This document shows, piece by piece, positions 25,881-35,946 of a stretch of 64,000 nt of DNA. Source of the DNA: Ferribacterium limneticum. Its GTDB lineage: Bacteria; Pseudomonadota; Gammaproteobacteria; Burkholderiales; Rhodocyclaceae. The stretch is taken from NCBI RefSeq assembly GCF_020510625.1, contig NZ_CP075191.1, forward strand, positions 3,449,501 through 3,513,500. Reading direction: 5' to 3'. Within the stretch, counting starts at the first letter, position 1. Every line of letters starts with the position of its first letter. The notes under the pieces are model-generated. The model saw only the letters and a program-made list of their open reading frames with translations, had not been told where the DNA came from and searched no databases. Both the position numbers and the translations under genes were made by a program.

Positions 25881-27520
25881 TACGGCTTCCCGGGTTCGAC
25901 GCGAGCCAAGGTGACGAAGCTACGTTGATAAACCTCGCGCAGCACCAGGTTCGGGGCGATCAGTTTCTGCACTTCATGCTGGCGGTCGGTACGGGTCAGC
26001 ACCAGCTCACCCTCGACAGGTATCCGGGTCGGCGTGGCAGATTGCCGATAGACGCTGAAGCTGGGCATGATGATGCGCCAGGCCACCACCGTTCCACCGT
26101 TGTCCCGAGCGACCTTGGCCGCCTCGCGGATCGGCCCTTGGGTGACTCCGATCACGCGCGGCGCGATGACCGCGGCGACGACCAGTGCCTGCAGCAGCCC
26201 GGCGATGACCAGCCCCTGCCAGACCGGCAAGGTGCGCCACAGGGCCAGCGCGATGACGGCCACGGCCAGCAGGGGCAGCAGCCAGCGCGCCTCGTCGGAG
26301 AAGGCGGCAACCAAGCCATCGAGCAGCGTCTTTTCGTAAGGCTTGCCGGCCTTGGCGGCGGCAAAGACCAGGACTTCCGGCAAGGCGGCGAGCAGCAGGG
26401 CGAAGGCAATCAGCGGGACATAGGCCAGCCAGCGCCGCTCGAACTCCGGCCGATAGCAGGCAAGCAGGATGAAGACCGGCGTGCAGCCGTAGAGCAGGTA
26501 GTGCGGCAGTTGCGTGCCGGAGAAGGAGAAGAAGCCGAAGACGACAACGAACCACAGGATCAGGTAACGCTCCATTAGGCCTTCACCACTAGAAACGCCA
26601 AGCGGCACCGAGCGCAGCTTCTTGAGCAGCTTGCCGGCGATGGCGAGCAGCCAGCCGGTGAAGGGCATCAGCACGAAGGGCAGGACAACGAGGTAGTAAT
26701 ACCACTTGCCGCCATGCCCCTCGAAGGTGTTGGAGTAGCGGTTCAGGTTGTGCTTCAGGTAAAAACCGCGGAAGAAGGCGTCGCCCTGATCGAGATAAAC
26801 CAGCACATGCCAGGGCACGACGATGACCAGGAAAAGCAGCCAGCCCGGCCAGAAAAAGGCGGCCTTCAGCCAGTCGCGCCAGGCCCCGGCTGAGACGAAG
26901 AAAATGCCGCTGATCAGCAGCGGGAACATCACGGCAACCGGCCCCTTGGTCAGGAAGCCGAGGCCGAGCATGGCATAGGCGAAGAACAGGAGGCGGCGGA
27001 TTTGTTGCGGGCTCTTGCCATCCCGACAGGCACAGAAGAAGTCGTAGATGCCGAACATCGACAGGGCGATGAACAGGTTGAGCAGGGCATCCGAAATCGC
27101 CGCCTTGGCGATGAAGCCAACCGCCAGCGACAAGGCCATGACCAGCGAGGCGACCTGCGCGGTTCGCCGGTCGGCATGGCGCAGACAGAAGCGGTAGAGA
27201 AAGACCAGCCAGAGGATGCTGGCGATGATCGAGGGTAGGCGGAAACCGATTTCGCTGACGCCAAGCACGCTGACCGACACGGCCTGCGCCCAGTAGATCA
27301 GGATCGGTTTGTCGTGGCGCGGCGCATCGTTCAGGGTCGGCGAGATCAGGTTACCGCGCGCCATCATCTCGCGCGTCGCTTCGGAAAACGCCCCTTCGTC
27401 GACATCGGTCAGCGGCAGGCTGTAGGCATTGAGCACGAAGGCAATGACGATCGCCAGCACCAGGCTGAACGGCGACAGCAGGAAGCGCTCGATGGCGTGA
27501 AGGAGTGGTCTGGCTTGCAT
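25880..27520 (-). CDS. ArnT-like family 39 glycosyltransferase
   Basis: A 546-residue multi-span membrane protein. The first periplasmic loop has TDVDEGAFSEATREMM (the D-E pair of GT39/GT83 enzymes) and APRHDKPILIYWAQA, and later loops contain FLTKGPVAVMFP, all typical of ArnT/PMT-type transferases. These move a sugar from a polyprenyl-phosphate carrier to lipid A or protein. The C-terminal periplasmic domain (about 430-546) is short. Sugar and acceptor are not predictable; no arn operon genes are nearby. Confidence 0.87.
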   Translation of the reverse strand: MQARPLLHAIERFLLSPFSLVLAIVIAFVLNAYSLPLTDVDEGAFSEATREMMARGNLISPTLNDAPRHDKPILIYWAQAVSVSVLGVSEIGFRLPSIIASILWLVFLYRFCLRHADRRTAQVASLVMALSLAVGFIAKAAISDALLNLFIALSMFGIYDFFCACRDGKSPQQIRRLLFFAYAMLGLGFLTKGPVAVMFPLLISGIFFVSAGAWRDWLKAAFFWPGWLLFLVIVVPWHVLVYLDQGDAFFRGFYLKHNLNRYSNTFEGHGGKWYYYLVVLPFVLMPFTGWLLAIAGKLLKKLRSVPLGVSSGEGLMERYLILWFVVVFGFFSFSGTQLPHYLLYGCTPVFILLACYRPEFERRWLAYVPLIAFALLLAALPEVLVFAAAKAGKPYEKTLLDGLVAAFSDEARWLLPLLAVAVIALALWRTLPVWQGLVIAGLLQALVVAAVIAPRVIGVTQGPIREAAKVARDNGGTVVAWRIIMPSFSVYRQSATPTRIPVEGELVLTRTDRQHEVQKLIAPNLVLREVYQRSFVTLARVEPGKP

Positions 27521-27650
27521 CGCGGCATTATAAGGCAGGGCAGCCGGCTTCCCCGACCGCCGGCGTTACGGCACGGTTACAGCGACTTGACGTTGCTGCG
27601 GCCGGCGCCTAAATTCGCCCGACTTTCTCCATCGACCTTCGAGGCAAACC

Positions 27651-28850
27651 ATGAAAATCGGCACCCCGCTTTCCCCCTCCGCCCTGCGCGTCATGCTGCT
27701 CGGTGCCGGCGAACTCGGCAAGGAAGTGATCATCGCGCTGCAGCGCCTGGGCGTCGAAGTGATCGCCGTCGACCGCTACGAAAACGCCCCCGGCCATCAG
27801 GTCGCCCATCGCGCCCACGTCATTTCGATGACCGATGGTGCCGCACTGCGCCAGTTGGTCGAACAGGAAAAGCCGCACCTGATCGTGCCCGAAATCGAGG
27901 CCATCGCTACCGACATGCTGGTCGAGATCGAAGCGGCCGGCCTGGCCGAAGTCATCCCGACCGCTCGCGCCACCAAACTGACCATGAACCGCGAAGGCAT
28001 CCGCCGGCTGGCTGCCGAGGAACTCGGCCTGCCGACCTCGCCGTACCAGTTTGCCGATTCGCTGGCGGAACTTCAGGCCGCCATCGACGCCGGCATCGGC
28101 TACCCCTGCATCGTCAAGCCAACCATGTCGTCCTCAGGCAAAGGCCAGTCGCTGCTGCGCGGTCCGGACGATGTGCAGAAAGCCTGGAATTACGCCGCCA
28201 GCGGTGGCCGGGTCAATCAGGGCCGGGTCATCGTCGAAGGCTTCATCGACTTCGATTACGAGATCACCCTGCTCACCGTCCGCGCCCGGAATACCAGCGG
28301 CGAAGTAGTCACTCACTTCTGCGAGCCGATCGGCCACGTGCAGGTGGGCGGCGACTATATCGAATCCTGGCAGCCGCAGGCGATGACGCCGGCCGCCCTG
28401 CACCGGGCGCAGGAAATCGCCGCAGCCGTCACTGGCAACCTTGGCGGTCGTGGCTTGTTCGGTGTCGAGTTATTCGTTAAGGGCGACATGGTCTGGTTCT
28501 CGGAAGTCAGCCCACGGCCGCACGATACCGGGCTGGTCACGCTCTGTTCGCAGCGCTTTTCGGAGTTTGAATTGCACGCCCGCGCCATCCTTGGCTTGCC
28601 CGTCGATACGGGCATGCGCGAAGCCGGTGCTTCGGCCGTCATCTACGGCGGCATGGAAGAAAAGGGCATTGCCTTCGAAGGGCTGGAGCAGGCGCTGGCC
28701 GTGCCGCGCACCGACCTGCGGCTATTCGGCAAGCCCGAATCCTTTACCAAGCGGCGCATGGGCGTTGCCGTCGCCAATGGCGACAACACCGATCAGGCCC
28801 GGGAACGCGCCAAGCTGGCGGCGAGCAAGGTTCGGCCGATCAAGGAGTGA
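27651..28850 (+). CDS. purT: Formate-dependent phosphoribosylglycinamide formyltransferase 2
   Basis: Makes formyl-GAR from GAR, formate and ATP in purine synthesis. The 399-residue ATP-grasp protein has the N-terminal [20 protein letters not shown] segment, VPEIEAIAT, the ATP-lid MSSSGKGQS, and [25 protein letters not shown] with the metal-binding E and N-equivalent residues. Length and motifs match the family. GAGGCAAACC precedes the ATG. It is a monocistronic gene divergent from the ArnT-like gene. Confidence 0.96.
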   Translation: MKIGTPLSPSALRVMLLGAGELGKEVIIALQRLGVEVIAVDRYENAPGHQVAHRAHVISMTDGAALRQLVEQEKPHLIVPEIEAIATDMLVEIEAAGLAEVIPTARATKLTMNREGIRRLAAEELGLPTSPYQFADSLAELQAAIDAGIGYPCIVKPTMSSSGKGQSLLRGPDDVQKAWNYAASGGRVNQGRVIVEGFIDFDYEITLLTVRARNTSGEVVTHFCEPIGHVQVGGDYIESWQPQAMTPAALHRAQEIAAAVTGNLGGRGLFGVELFVKGDMVWFSEVSPRPHDTGLVTLCSQRFSEFELHARAILGLPVDTGMREAGASAVIYGGMEEKGIAFEGLEQALAVPRTDLRLFGKPESFTKRRMGVAVANGDNTDQARERAKLAASKVRPIKE

Positions 28851-28907
28851 GATAGGACATCGGGTGGGCGGCGCTGCCGCCCGGCGTTGCAGGCAGGAGC
28901 ACCCTGA

Positions 28908-30062
28908 TCAGGTGCTGCGCATCCGTTCGATCTGACGCGTCTTTTCCTCGATATCCTCGTCGCTGTCGGCGTAGCGCTGGCTGATGGCGTAGAACTCGTC
29001 CTGAAGCTCGACAAAGGCATCGACCATATCGGGGTCGAAGTGGCTGCCTCGCCCGTCGATGATCATCTGCACCGCCTTGTCGTGCGGGAACGGATTCTTG
29101 TACGGGCGACGGCTGATCAGCGCGTCATAGACATCGGCCACGGTCATGATGCGGGCCGAAACCGGAATCGCATCACCGGCCAGCCCCTCCGGATAGCCGC
29201 TGCCGTCCCATTTTTCCTGGTGGCTGTAGGCGATTTCCTTGGCGTAATTCAGGAAATCGACACTGATCCCGAGTCGGCGCTCGGCGTTGATGATCGCGTC
29301 GCGCCCCAGGGTGGTGTGCGCCTTCATGACCTCGAACTCTGCCGGCGTGAAGCGACCGGGCTTGAGCAGGATGTGATCGGGGATGCCGACCTTGCCGATA
29401 TCGTGCAGCGGCGCCGACTTGAACAGCATGTTGATGGTCCGCTCAGTCAGGAAATTCGAAAACCGTGGATGCTTTTTCAGCTTATCGGCCAGGGCGCGCA
29501 CGTAAAACTGCGTTCGGCGAATGTGATTGCCGGTCTCGTTATCCCGCGTCTCGGCCATCGAAGCCATGGCGAGGATGGTCACATCCTGGATCGCCTCGAT
29601 CTCCCTCGAACGCCGGGCCACCTCGTTTTCGAGGAAAGCTGCCTTGTCCTCCAGAAAATCCGCTGACGCCTTGAGCTGAAGGTGCGTCTTGATCCGGGCC
29701 AGCACCACCCGCTGCCGGATCGGCTTGGTGATGTAATCGACCGCCCCCAGTTCGAAGCCTTTTTCTCCATCGTCGCTGGAGACGTTTGCCGTCAGAAAAA
29801 TCACCGGGACATTGGCCGTGGCGGGATCGGCCTTGAGTTGGCGACAGACCTCGTAGCCGTCCATGCCGGGCATCATGATGTCGAGCAGGATGAGGTCGGG
29901 CAAGTCCCCCGAGCGAACCATCGCCAGGGCTTCCGGGCCGGAAAAGGCCTCCCTCACGTTGTAGTGCTTTTTGAGGACGGCCGACATCTGTGTCAAATTG
30001 AAGGGCGTGTCATCAACGACCAGAATGGTCATTTCGTGTCGCTGAATCATCGGGGTCTGCAT
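28908..30062 (-). CDS. Response regulator with HD-GYP phosphodiesterase domain (RpfG-like)
   Basis: A 384-residue protein. The receiver domain has VVDDTPFN and the acceptor Asp in LILLDIMMPGMDG. A short coiled coil leads to the HD-GYP domain: PLHDIGKVGIPDHIL, KAHTTLGRD, SHQEKWDGSGYPEGL and a DVYDALISRRPY segment. The metal and GYP motifs are intact, so it should degrade c-di-GMP. No kinase gene is adjacent. ATG 30032 (MTILVVDD) is an alternative start. Confidence 0.92.
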   Translation of the reverse strand: MQTPMIQRHEMTILVVDDTPFNLTQMSAVLKKHYNVREAFSGPEALAMVRSGDLPDLILLDIMMPGMDGYEVCRQLKADPATANVPVIFLTANVSSDDGEKGFELGAVDYITKPIRQRVVLARIKTHLQLKASADFLEDKAAFLENEVARRSREIEAIQDVTILAMASMAETRDNETGNHIRRTQFYVRALADKLKKHPRFSNFLTERTINMLFKSAPLHDIGKVGIPDHILLKPGRFTPAEFEVMKAHTTLGRDAIINAERRLGISVDFLNYAKEIAYSHQEKWDGSGYPEGLAGDAIPVSARIMTVADVYDALISRRPYKNPFPHDKAVQMIIDGRGSHFDPDMVDAFVELQDEFYAISQRYADSDEDIEEKTRQIERMRST

Positions 30063-30185
30063 CGCGTATCCCTCCCAAATTTTTGCGGCCTGTCGGCGCC
30101 GAAAAATATATCAAATACGCCATTTTTGTCAATGACTACCCTGCCTTGCGCTTAATCAGGCCTATCGACAAGCTCACGCCACCCC

Positions 30186-30962
30186 TCAATGCTGGCCGCT
30201 GACTGCCTCGATAATCGGCGCCGGATTGACCGAAGTAGGCTGCTGGAAGGGGTTGCCCTGGATCAGCACGATGGCAGCGGTCGGAGCGGCCGCCAAGGCA
30301 AAGAGGATGACCGCGACCATCGCCGCCCGGGGCTTGTCGACATGCACGACCGAGACGGAGAGCAGGGTGAGGAAGCCAAGAAAAGCCATGCCCAGCCACT
30401 TGAGCGGATTGACGTGGGTCTGGCTGAGGCCGATGCGCAAATCGCGCTCATCGCGGATTTCGACGGCCTTGCGCAGCATCAGTGCCTGCACATTCTCTCC
30501 GGCGCCGGTGGCCACTTTCTGGCTGGCCAGCAGGGTCAGCAGCGCATCGGCCAGCGCGGTCACCTCGGGACTCGACTGCCGGGCGGCCAGCATCGGCCAT
30601 TCGTTGGCGCTGGCCTGGCCGTAGCGGGTGACGGCCTGGCGCACTTCGCCCCGGAGCGGCTCGGCGAGTTGTTCGGACAGCACACGAATGCTGCGCAGCG
30701 AATCGGCTTCCTTGAAGACGGCGTTCATCGCCCGGTCATGGGCGCTCCACGTGTCATTGGCCAGAAAGGCCAGGGTCAGGCCGAACAGCACCCCGATAAT
30801 ATTGATGAAAGGCGGCGCCACGCCCTGCAGGGAAGCGATCCAGCCCGCCCAACGCGGTCGGTTCAGCGCCCACTGGACAGCCGCCACGGCAGCAAAGGTG
30901 CCGGCCACGGCGAGAAAGGCGTAACCATAGTGATCGTAGATATGCCAGTTGCTGGTGGGCAT
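30186..30962 (-). CDS. DUF4239 (bestrophin-like) membrane protein
   Basis: A 258-residue protein with two N-terminal membrane spans (YAFLAVAGTFAAVAAVQW; PPFINIIGVLFGLTLAFLA), a helical soluble middle (SLRSIRVLSEQL..., about 85-185) and two C-terminal spans, the DUF4239 layout. Start ATG 30962 is chosen; longer upstream frames run into sequence with no similarity features. Function is not established; an ion-channel-like role has been suggested for the family. Confidence 0.75.
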   Translation of the reverse strand: MPTSNWHIYDHYGYAFLAVAGTFAAVAAVQWALNRPRWAGWIASLQGVAPPFINIIGVLFGLTLAFLANDTWSAHDRAMNAVFKEADSLRSIRVLSEQLAEPLRGEVRQAVTRYGQASANEWPMLAARQSSPEVTALADALLTLLASQKVATGAGENVQALMLRKAVEIRDERDLRIGLSQTHVNPLKWLGMAFLGFLTLLSVSVVHVDKPRAAMVAVILFALAAAPTAAIVLIQGNPFQQPTSVNPAPIIEAVSGQH

Positions 30963-31182
30963 GGTGGGAAGTCCGCTTATCAATTCAACTGGATGAGTCT
31001 GGGCGATGGCGCCCCGTGGCGTCAATCCTTGCGCGGCGTTGCAGCAAAGAAATTCGGCGCCACCCGGTCCGCCGGGGCATGGCAAAAATCGCGCAGCCCC
31101 CGAAACCAGCTTGGTGACGACGCCTGCCGCCCGCCCCGCTGCCTTGTTTGTGATTTGCCCGGTGTCTGGGTAGAGTTCGGCC

Positions 31183-32547
31183 ATGAATACCGCCCCTACC
31201 TCCGCCAGCAATCCAAATCCGGACACGCCCCCGACCGCGGTCAGCTTCCGGGAAGCCTTCATTTTCTGGCTCAAGCTGGGTTTCATCAGCTTTGGCGGGC
31301 CAGCCGGGCAAATCGCCATCATGCATCAAGAGCTGGTCGAGAACCGGCGCTGGATTTCGGAGCGGCGCTTCCTGCACGCCCTGAACTACTGCATGGTCCT
31401 GCCCGGGCCGGAAGCGCAGCAACTGGCCACCTATATCGGCTGGCTGATGCACCGCAGCTGGGGCGGCATCGTCGCCGGCGCCCTGTTCGTGCTGCCTTCG
31501 CTGTTCATCCTGATCGCCCTGTCCTGGATCTACATTGCCTTCGGCGAAATGCCGCTGGTCGCCGGCTTGTTCTACGGCATCAAACCGGCGGTGACGGCCA
31601 TCGTGGTTCAGGCAGCCCACCGCATCGGTTCCCGCGCCTTGAAGAACAACCTGCTGTGGGCAATTGCGGCAGCTTCGTTCGTGGCCATCTTCGCGCTGAA
31701 TGTGCCCTTCCCGGCCATCATCGCCGCTGCCGCCCTGATCGGTTACCTCGGCGGCCGCATTGCGCCGGACAAATTCAAGGCCGGCGGCGGGCATGGCAAG
31801 GCCGGCAAGACATTTGGCCGGGCCTTGATCGACGACGACACACCAACCCCGGAACACGCCATCTTCAAGTGGCGCCGTCTGCTGCAGGTGGCGGCCATGG
31901 GCAGCCTGCTCTGGCTCATCCCGATGGGCCTGCTCATCGCAAGCCAAGGCTGGGATCACACGCTGACGCAGATGGGCTGGTTCTTCACCAAGGCGGCACT
32001 GCTGACCTTCGGCGGCGCCTATGCCGTGCTGCCCTATGTCTATCAGGGCGCCGTTGAACATTATCAATGGCTGACGCCGCTGCAGATGATCGATGGCCTG
32101 GCCCTGGGCGAAACCACGCCGGGGCCGCTGATCATGGTCGTCGCCTTTGTCGGTTTTGTCGGCGCTTACGCCAAGGCCGTATTCGGTCCGGAAAGCCTGT
32201 TCCTGGCCGGCGCCGTGGCGGCCAGCCTGGTTACCTGGTTCACCTTCCTGCCCTCGTTCATCTTCATCCTGACCGGCGGCCCGCTGATCGAAACCACGCA
32301 CAACGACCTGAAATTCACCGCGCCACTGACAGCGATTACCGCCGCCGTGGTCGGCGTCATCCTCAACCTGGCGATCTTCTTCGGTTACCACGTGCTATGG
32401 CCGCAGGGCTTCAACGGCAGCTTCGACTGGATTTCAGCGCTCATCGCCCTGGCTGCGGCCATCGCACTTTTCCGCTTCCAGCGAAACGTCATCCATGTCA
32501 TTGGCGCCTGCGCGCTGGCCGGCCTGCTGATCAAGACAATGCTTTGA
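31183..32547 (+). CDS. chrA: Chromate transporter, long-chain (two-domain) ChrA
   Basis: A 454-residue CHR-family membrane protein made of two homologous halves. The first half begins FIFWLKLGFISFGGPAGQIA with the NYCMVLPGPEAQQLATYIG motif; the second repeats as FFTKAALLTFGGAYAVLPYV with GLALGETTPGPLIMVVAFVG. It probably exports chromate coupled to the membrane potential, which is known for the long family members. It stands alone in a 220-bp upstream gap shared with the DUF4239 gene. Confidence 0.93.
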   Translation: MNTAPTSASNPNPDTPPTAVSFREAFIFWLKLGFISFGGPAGQIAIMHQELVENRRWISERRFLHALNYCMVLPGPEAQQLATYIGWLMHRSWGGIVAGALFVLPSLFILIALSWIYIAFGEMPLVAGLFYGIKPAVTAIVVQAAHRIGSRALKNNLLWAIAAASFVAIFALNVPFPAIIAAAALIGYLGGRIAPDKFKAGGGHGKAGKTFGRALIDDDTPTPEHAIFKWRRLLQVAAMGSLLWLIPMGLLIASQGWDHTLTQMGWFFTKAALLTFGGAYAVLPYVYQGAVEHYQWLTPLQMIDGLALGETTPGPLIMVVAFVGFVGAYAKAVFGPESLFLAGAVAASLVTWFTFLPSFIFILTGGPLIETTHNDLKFTAPLTAITAAVVGVILNLAIFFGYHVLWPQGFNGSFDWISALIALAAAIALFRFQRNVIHVIGACALAGLLIKTML

Positions 32548-32571
32548 TACTCCGGGTTTTCCGGATAGACG

Positions 32572-32597
32572 AAAAAAAGCCCGGCTCGAAACCGGGC
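32572..32597 (-). terminator. Rho-independent terminator of the phasin transcript
   Basis: On the minus strand GCCCGG-TTTCGAG-CCGGGC is followed by TTTTTTT. It lies beyond the leftward phasin gene, and past the MITE-like repeat copy, and may also work on the convergent chrA transcript. Confidence 0.8.
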
Positions 32598-32633
32598 ATC
32601 CATCGAAAACGAAGTCTATTCGTTTGGGGAAAT

Positions 32634-32757
32634 GCTGATTTATTCGGAAATGTCATTCCCGCGCCCCGCAGGAAGTACCCTTGGGGTGCGCAGGCGGGAA
32701 TCCAGAAAAATCAACGCACTGGATCCCCGCCTGCGCGGGGATGACGAATTAATCAGC
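32634..32757. repeat. MITE/REP-like element, copy 4 (intact, 124 bp)
   Basis: Bounded by GCTGATTTATTCG and its near-perfect inverse CGAATTAATCAGC (one mismatch). It carries two REP hairpins joined by AGAAAAATCAACGCACTGG. This is the reference copy for the split copy 3. No coding capacity. Confidence 0.9.
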
Positions 32758-32763
32758 GCCTCC

Positions 32764-33336
32764 TTAGGAAGATTGCTTGCTGCGCTTGCGAACCGCCGGG
32801 GCCTTGCTGACCACCGGCTCGCTTTCGGCCAGTGCCTCAACCGCCTGATGCGCTTCGTGCTCGGCCAGCTCAACGGTCTGGATGGCGGCAGCACTCATGG
32901 TGTGCAAGGTTTCTTCAGCCCCCTGCAGCGTGGTTTTCATCGTCCGCAGGGCAATTTCAGCCTCCCACGGGCTGGAGCGGGAAGCCCGGTTGATGCTGGC
33001 AAAAACCATTTCATCGAAGACCCGGATCTGCGCTTCGGCGCTGCGGATCATCGCCTTCTGGGTTTCGCCGAGAATTTCCAGCGAACTATCCAGCAAGCGA
33101 CGAGCCCGGACCGTGTTTTCCAGCCAGGCAGTGGCCGGCAATTGCGGCATGGCTTCGCCCTGGCCATCACCGACCAGGGTCAGGTGCTTGCTGCCATGGT
33201 GAAGCGCATCACGGCTGGTGGAAGAAAGCAGTTCTGTCAGGCGCTGGCTGGCTTCGATGCAGGCGGCCGACAAGCCGAGAAGGTTGCTCAAGGCGCGTTC
33301 GCGACTCTGGGCAATTTCCTGTGAAGAAAGAAACAT
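32764..33336 (-). CDS. Phasin family protein
   Basis: A 190-residue, mostly helical protein of the phasin_2 type: it begins FLSSQEIAQSRERALSNLLG, has a long amphipathic middle and an Ala/Lys-rich tail (KAPAVRKRSKQSS). Phasins coat polyhydroxyalkanoate granules and regulate their size. The PHA synthase gene at 2036-3808 supplies the context, although the two are 29 kb apart. A terminator lies beyond the adjacent MITE-like copy. Confidence 0.85.
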   Translation of the reverse strand: MFLSSQEIAQSRERALSNLLGLSAACIEASQRLTELLSSTSRDALHHGSKHLTLVGDGQGEAMPQLPATAWLENTVRARRLLDSSLEILGETQKAMIRSAEAQIRVFDEMVFASINRASRSSPWEAEIALRTMKTTLQGAEETLHTMSAAAIQTVELAEHEAHQAVEALAESEPVVSKAPAVRKRSKQSS

Positions 33337-33395
33337 GGGGTCTCCGGGCTGAATTATCGGGGCAGCTTAGCGCCCCGACGTGACAAAACGGTGAA

Positions 33396-34064
33396 TCAAC
33401 GGATGGTTTTGACGCCCTCGGCCGTGCCGAGCAAGAGCAGGTTGGCCGGACGCACGGCGAACAGACCGTTGGTGACGACGCCGGTGATCTGGTTGATCTG
33501 CGCCTCCAGGCCTTTCGGATCGGTAATCGACAGGCCTTTGACGTCGAGAATGATATTGCCGTTGTCGGTGACGAAACCCTCGCGCAGCACCGGCGTACCG
33601 CCCAGTTTGGCCAGTTCGCGAGCCACCTGGGCGCGAGCCATCGGGATGACTTCGACCGGCAGCGGAAACTTGCCCATCGTGTCGACCAGCTTGGAACCGT
33701 CGCAGATGCAGACGAACTCGCGGGCCACCGCCGCGACGATCTTCTCGCGCGTCAGCGCTCCGCCGCCGCCCTTGATCATGTTGAGGCCGGCGTCGATTTC
33801 ATCGGCGCCATCGACATAGACCGGGATGTCCTCGACATCATTGAGGTCGAAGACCTGAATGCCGTGCCCTTCGAGGCGCTTGCGGGTGGCTTCGGAACTG
33901 GCGACGGCCCCCTTGTATTTATCCTTGAGCGGGGCCAGTGCGTCGATGAAGAAATTGGCTGTCGAGCCGGTGCCAACGCCGATGATGCTGCCGGCCGGCG
34001 CGGTTTGCGCCACGTAGTCGGCGGCGGCCTGGGCCACGGCCTGCTTGAGTTCGTCCTGGGTCAT
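33396..34064 (-). CDS. rpiA: Ribose-5-phosphate isomerase A
   Basis: Interconverts ribose-5-phosphate and ribulose-5-phosphate in the pentose phosphate pathway. The 222-residue protein has [38 protein letters not shown] (catalytic Glu and Lys region) and the KFPLPVEV segment, all conserved in RpiA. ATG 34064 is taken as start because GGAGC lies upstream and the length then matches the family. Confidence 0.96.
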   Translation of the reverse strand: MTQDELKQAVAQAAADYVAQTAPAGSIIGVGTGSTANFFIDALAPLKDKYKGAVASSEATRKRLEGHGIQVFDLNDVEDIPVYVDGADEIDAGLNMIKGGGGALTREKIVAAVAREFVCICDGSKLVDTMGKFPLPVEVIPMARAQVARELAKLGGTPVLREGFVTDNGNIILDVKGLSITDPKGLEAQINQITGVVTNGLFAVRPANLLLLGTAEGVKTIR

Positions 34065-34194
34065 GATGATGCTCCTGAATGGTTTGGAGCGCATTTTAAA
34101 CCCGTGGCGCCTTTGCCCAAATGGTCATAAAAGCTTAACTTTGCAGCGATCATAAATCGCTAAACTCGTCATGCCGTTTTTCCGGGAGAACAAG

Positions 34195-34767
34195 ATGAGC
34201 GAACAAAAAAAACCAACCCCTGCAGCCAAGCAGCCTGCCTCACCGAAGCCACCAAAAAAACTGATTCCGCGCACCGCGCCCAAGGCGGGATTGACTGCTG
34301 AAGCCAAGCCAGCCGTTGCTGCACCGGCCCCCGCTGCGCCTGCCGCAAGCAAAGCCCCGGCGGCAAGCACCGCTGCCGCCAAAAGACAGCCGGTTCGCAA
34401 GCCGACCCAGGTCCAAGCAACCGTGGCCAGACACCAGAAGGTGTTGGCCGATGCACTGATCAAGGCGCAGGCGATCAAGTATGACCAGCCGAAGACCATG
34501 AAGCAGGAAGCCGCGCCGGCCAAAAAGTCGGACAAGCCGGTCAAGGCGAAGAAAATCAAGCTGGTACGCGACAGCTACGCCATGCCGGAAGCTGAATACG
34601 CAAAGATCGCCGAGCTGAAGAAGCGGATGGCCGCACTCGGCAGCGAAGCCAAGAAGAGCGAACTGCTGCGCGGCGGCATCGCCCTGCTGGCCGTACTCAA
34701 CGATGACGAGCTCAAGGCCGTCATGGCGCGCATCGAACGCATCAAGACCGGACGTCCCGCCAAATAG
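34195..34767 (+). CDS. Lys/Ala/Pro-rich protein with C-terminal helical domain
   Basis: A 190-residue protein. The first 115 residues are disordered and rich in Lys, Ala and Pro, resembling histone-H1-like tails. The last 75 (KIKLVRDSYAMPEAEYAKIA..., KKRMAALGSEAKKSELLRGG) look like a ribbon-helix-helix-style or small helical DNA-binding unit. Start ATG 34195 has GGGAGAA 6 bp upstream. It ends 36 bp before the pstS promoter region. A nucleoid-associated role is a guess; I do not recognise the family. Confidence 0.6.
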   Translation: MSEQKKPTPAAKQPASPKPPKKLIPRTAPKAGLTAEAKPAVAAPAPAAPAASKAPAASTAAAKRQPVRKPTQVQATVARHQKVLADALIKAQAIKYDQPKTMKQEAAPAKKSDKPVKAKKIKLVRDSYAMPEAEYAKIAELKKRMAALGSEAKKSELLRGGIALLAVLNDDELKAVMARIERIKTGRPAK

Positions 34768-34788
34768 GCCAAAAGTAAGTATTCCTGC

Positions 34789-34826
34789 CCGTTTATTACA
34801 GCCTGTCATCTCGCTGTAATAAACGG
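34789..34826. repeat. 13-bp perfect inverted repeat overlapping the pstS Pho box
   Basis: CCGTTTATTACAG and CTGTAATAAACGG flank a 12-bp spacer. The right arm contains the second Pho half-site CTGTAAT, so the mirror image places a further CTGTAAT on the opposite strand. It could be an extended PhoB site or a stem in the leader of the upstream gene. Confidence 0.75.
34803..34820 (+). promoter_or_regulatory. Pho box upstream of pstS
   Basis: CTGTCATCTCGCTGTAAT: two half-sites CTGTCAT and CTGTAAT with the 4-bp spacer and 11-bp period of PhoB sites. It lies about 56 bp before the pstS start, the usual position. Confidence 0.8.
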
Positions 34827-34875
34827 CCGGTAACCTGCATGGTGTTAATCCCCAACCCTGTGCAGGAGTTACTTA

Positions 34876-35877
<1,002 letters not shown>

Positions 35878-35900
35878 TTTTCGCTACTGTCGCAAAAAAA

Positions 35901-35927
35901 GCCCGATCCCTCCCGGGTCGGGCTTTT
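35901..35927 (+). terminator. Rho-independent terminator/attenuator between pstS and pstC
   Basis: GCCCGA-TCCCTCCCGGG-TCGGGC followed by TTTT, preceded by seven A residues so it can act in both directions. Partial read-through would feed the downstream pstC gene, which has no separate Pho box in the 20 bp left. Confidence 0.8.
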
Positions 35928-35946
35928 ACCATAGGGAATTCCACAC

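Noticed and set aside
28866..28882. GGGCGGC-GCT-GCCGCCC hairpin between purT and the HD-GYP gene as a terminator
   Set aside because: Perfect stem but no T-tract on either strand; not called as a terminator.
30985..32391. 468-codon minus-strand frame opposite chrA
   Set aside because: Antisense shadow of chrA; charge-rich composition with no domain features.
32640..32760. Repeated GGAATCC/CCCGC units as a CRISPR array
   Set aside because: Only two inverted hairpins per copy and no regular direct repeats with unique spacers; no cas genes in the window.
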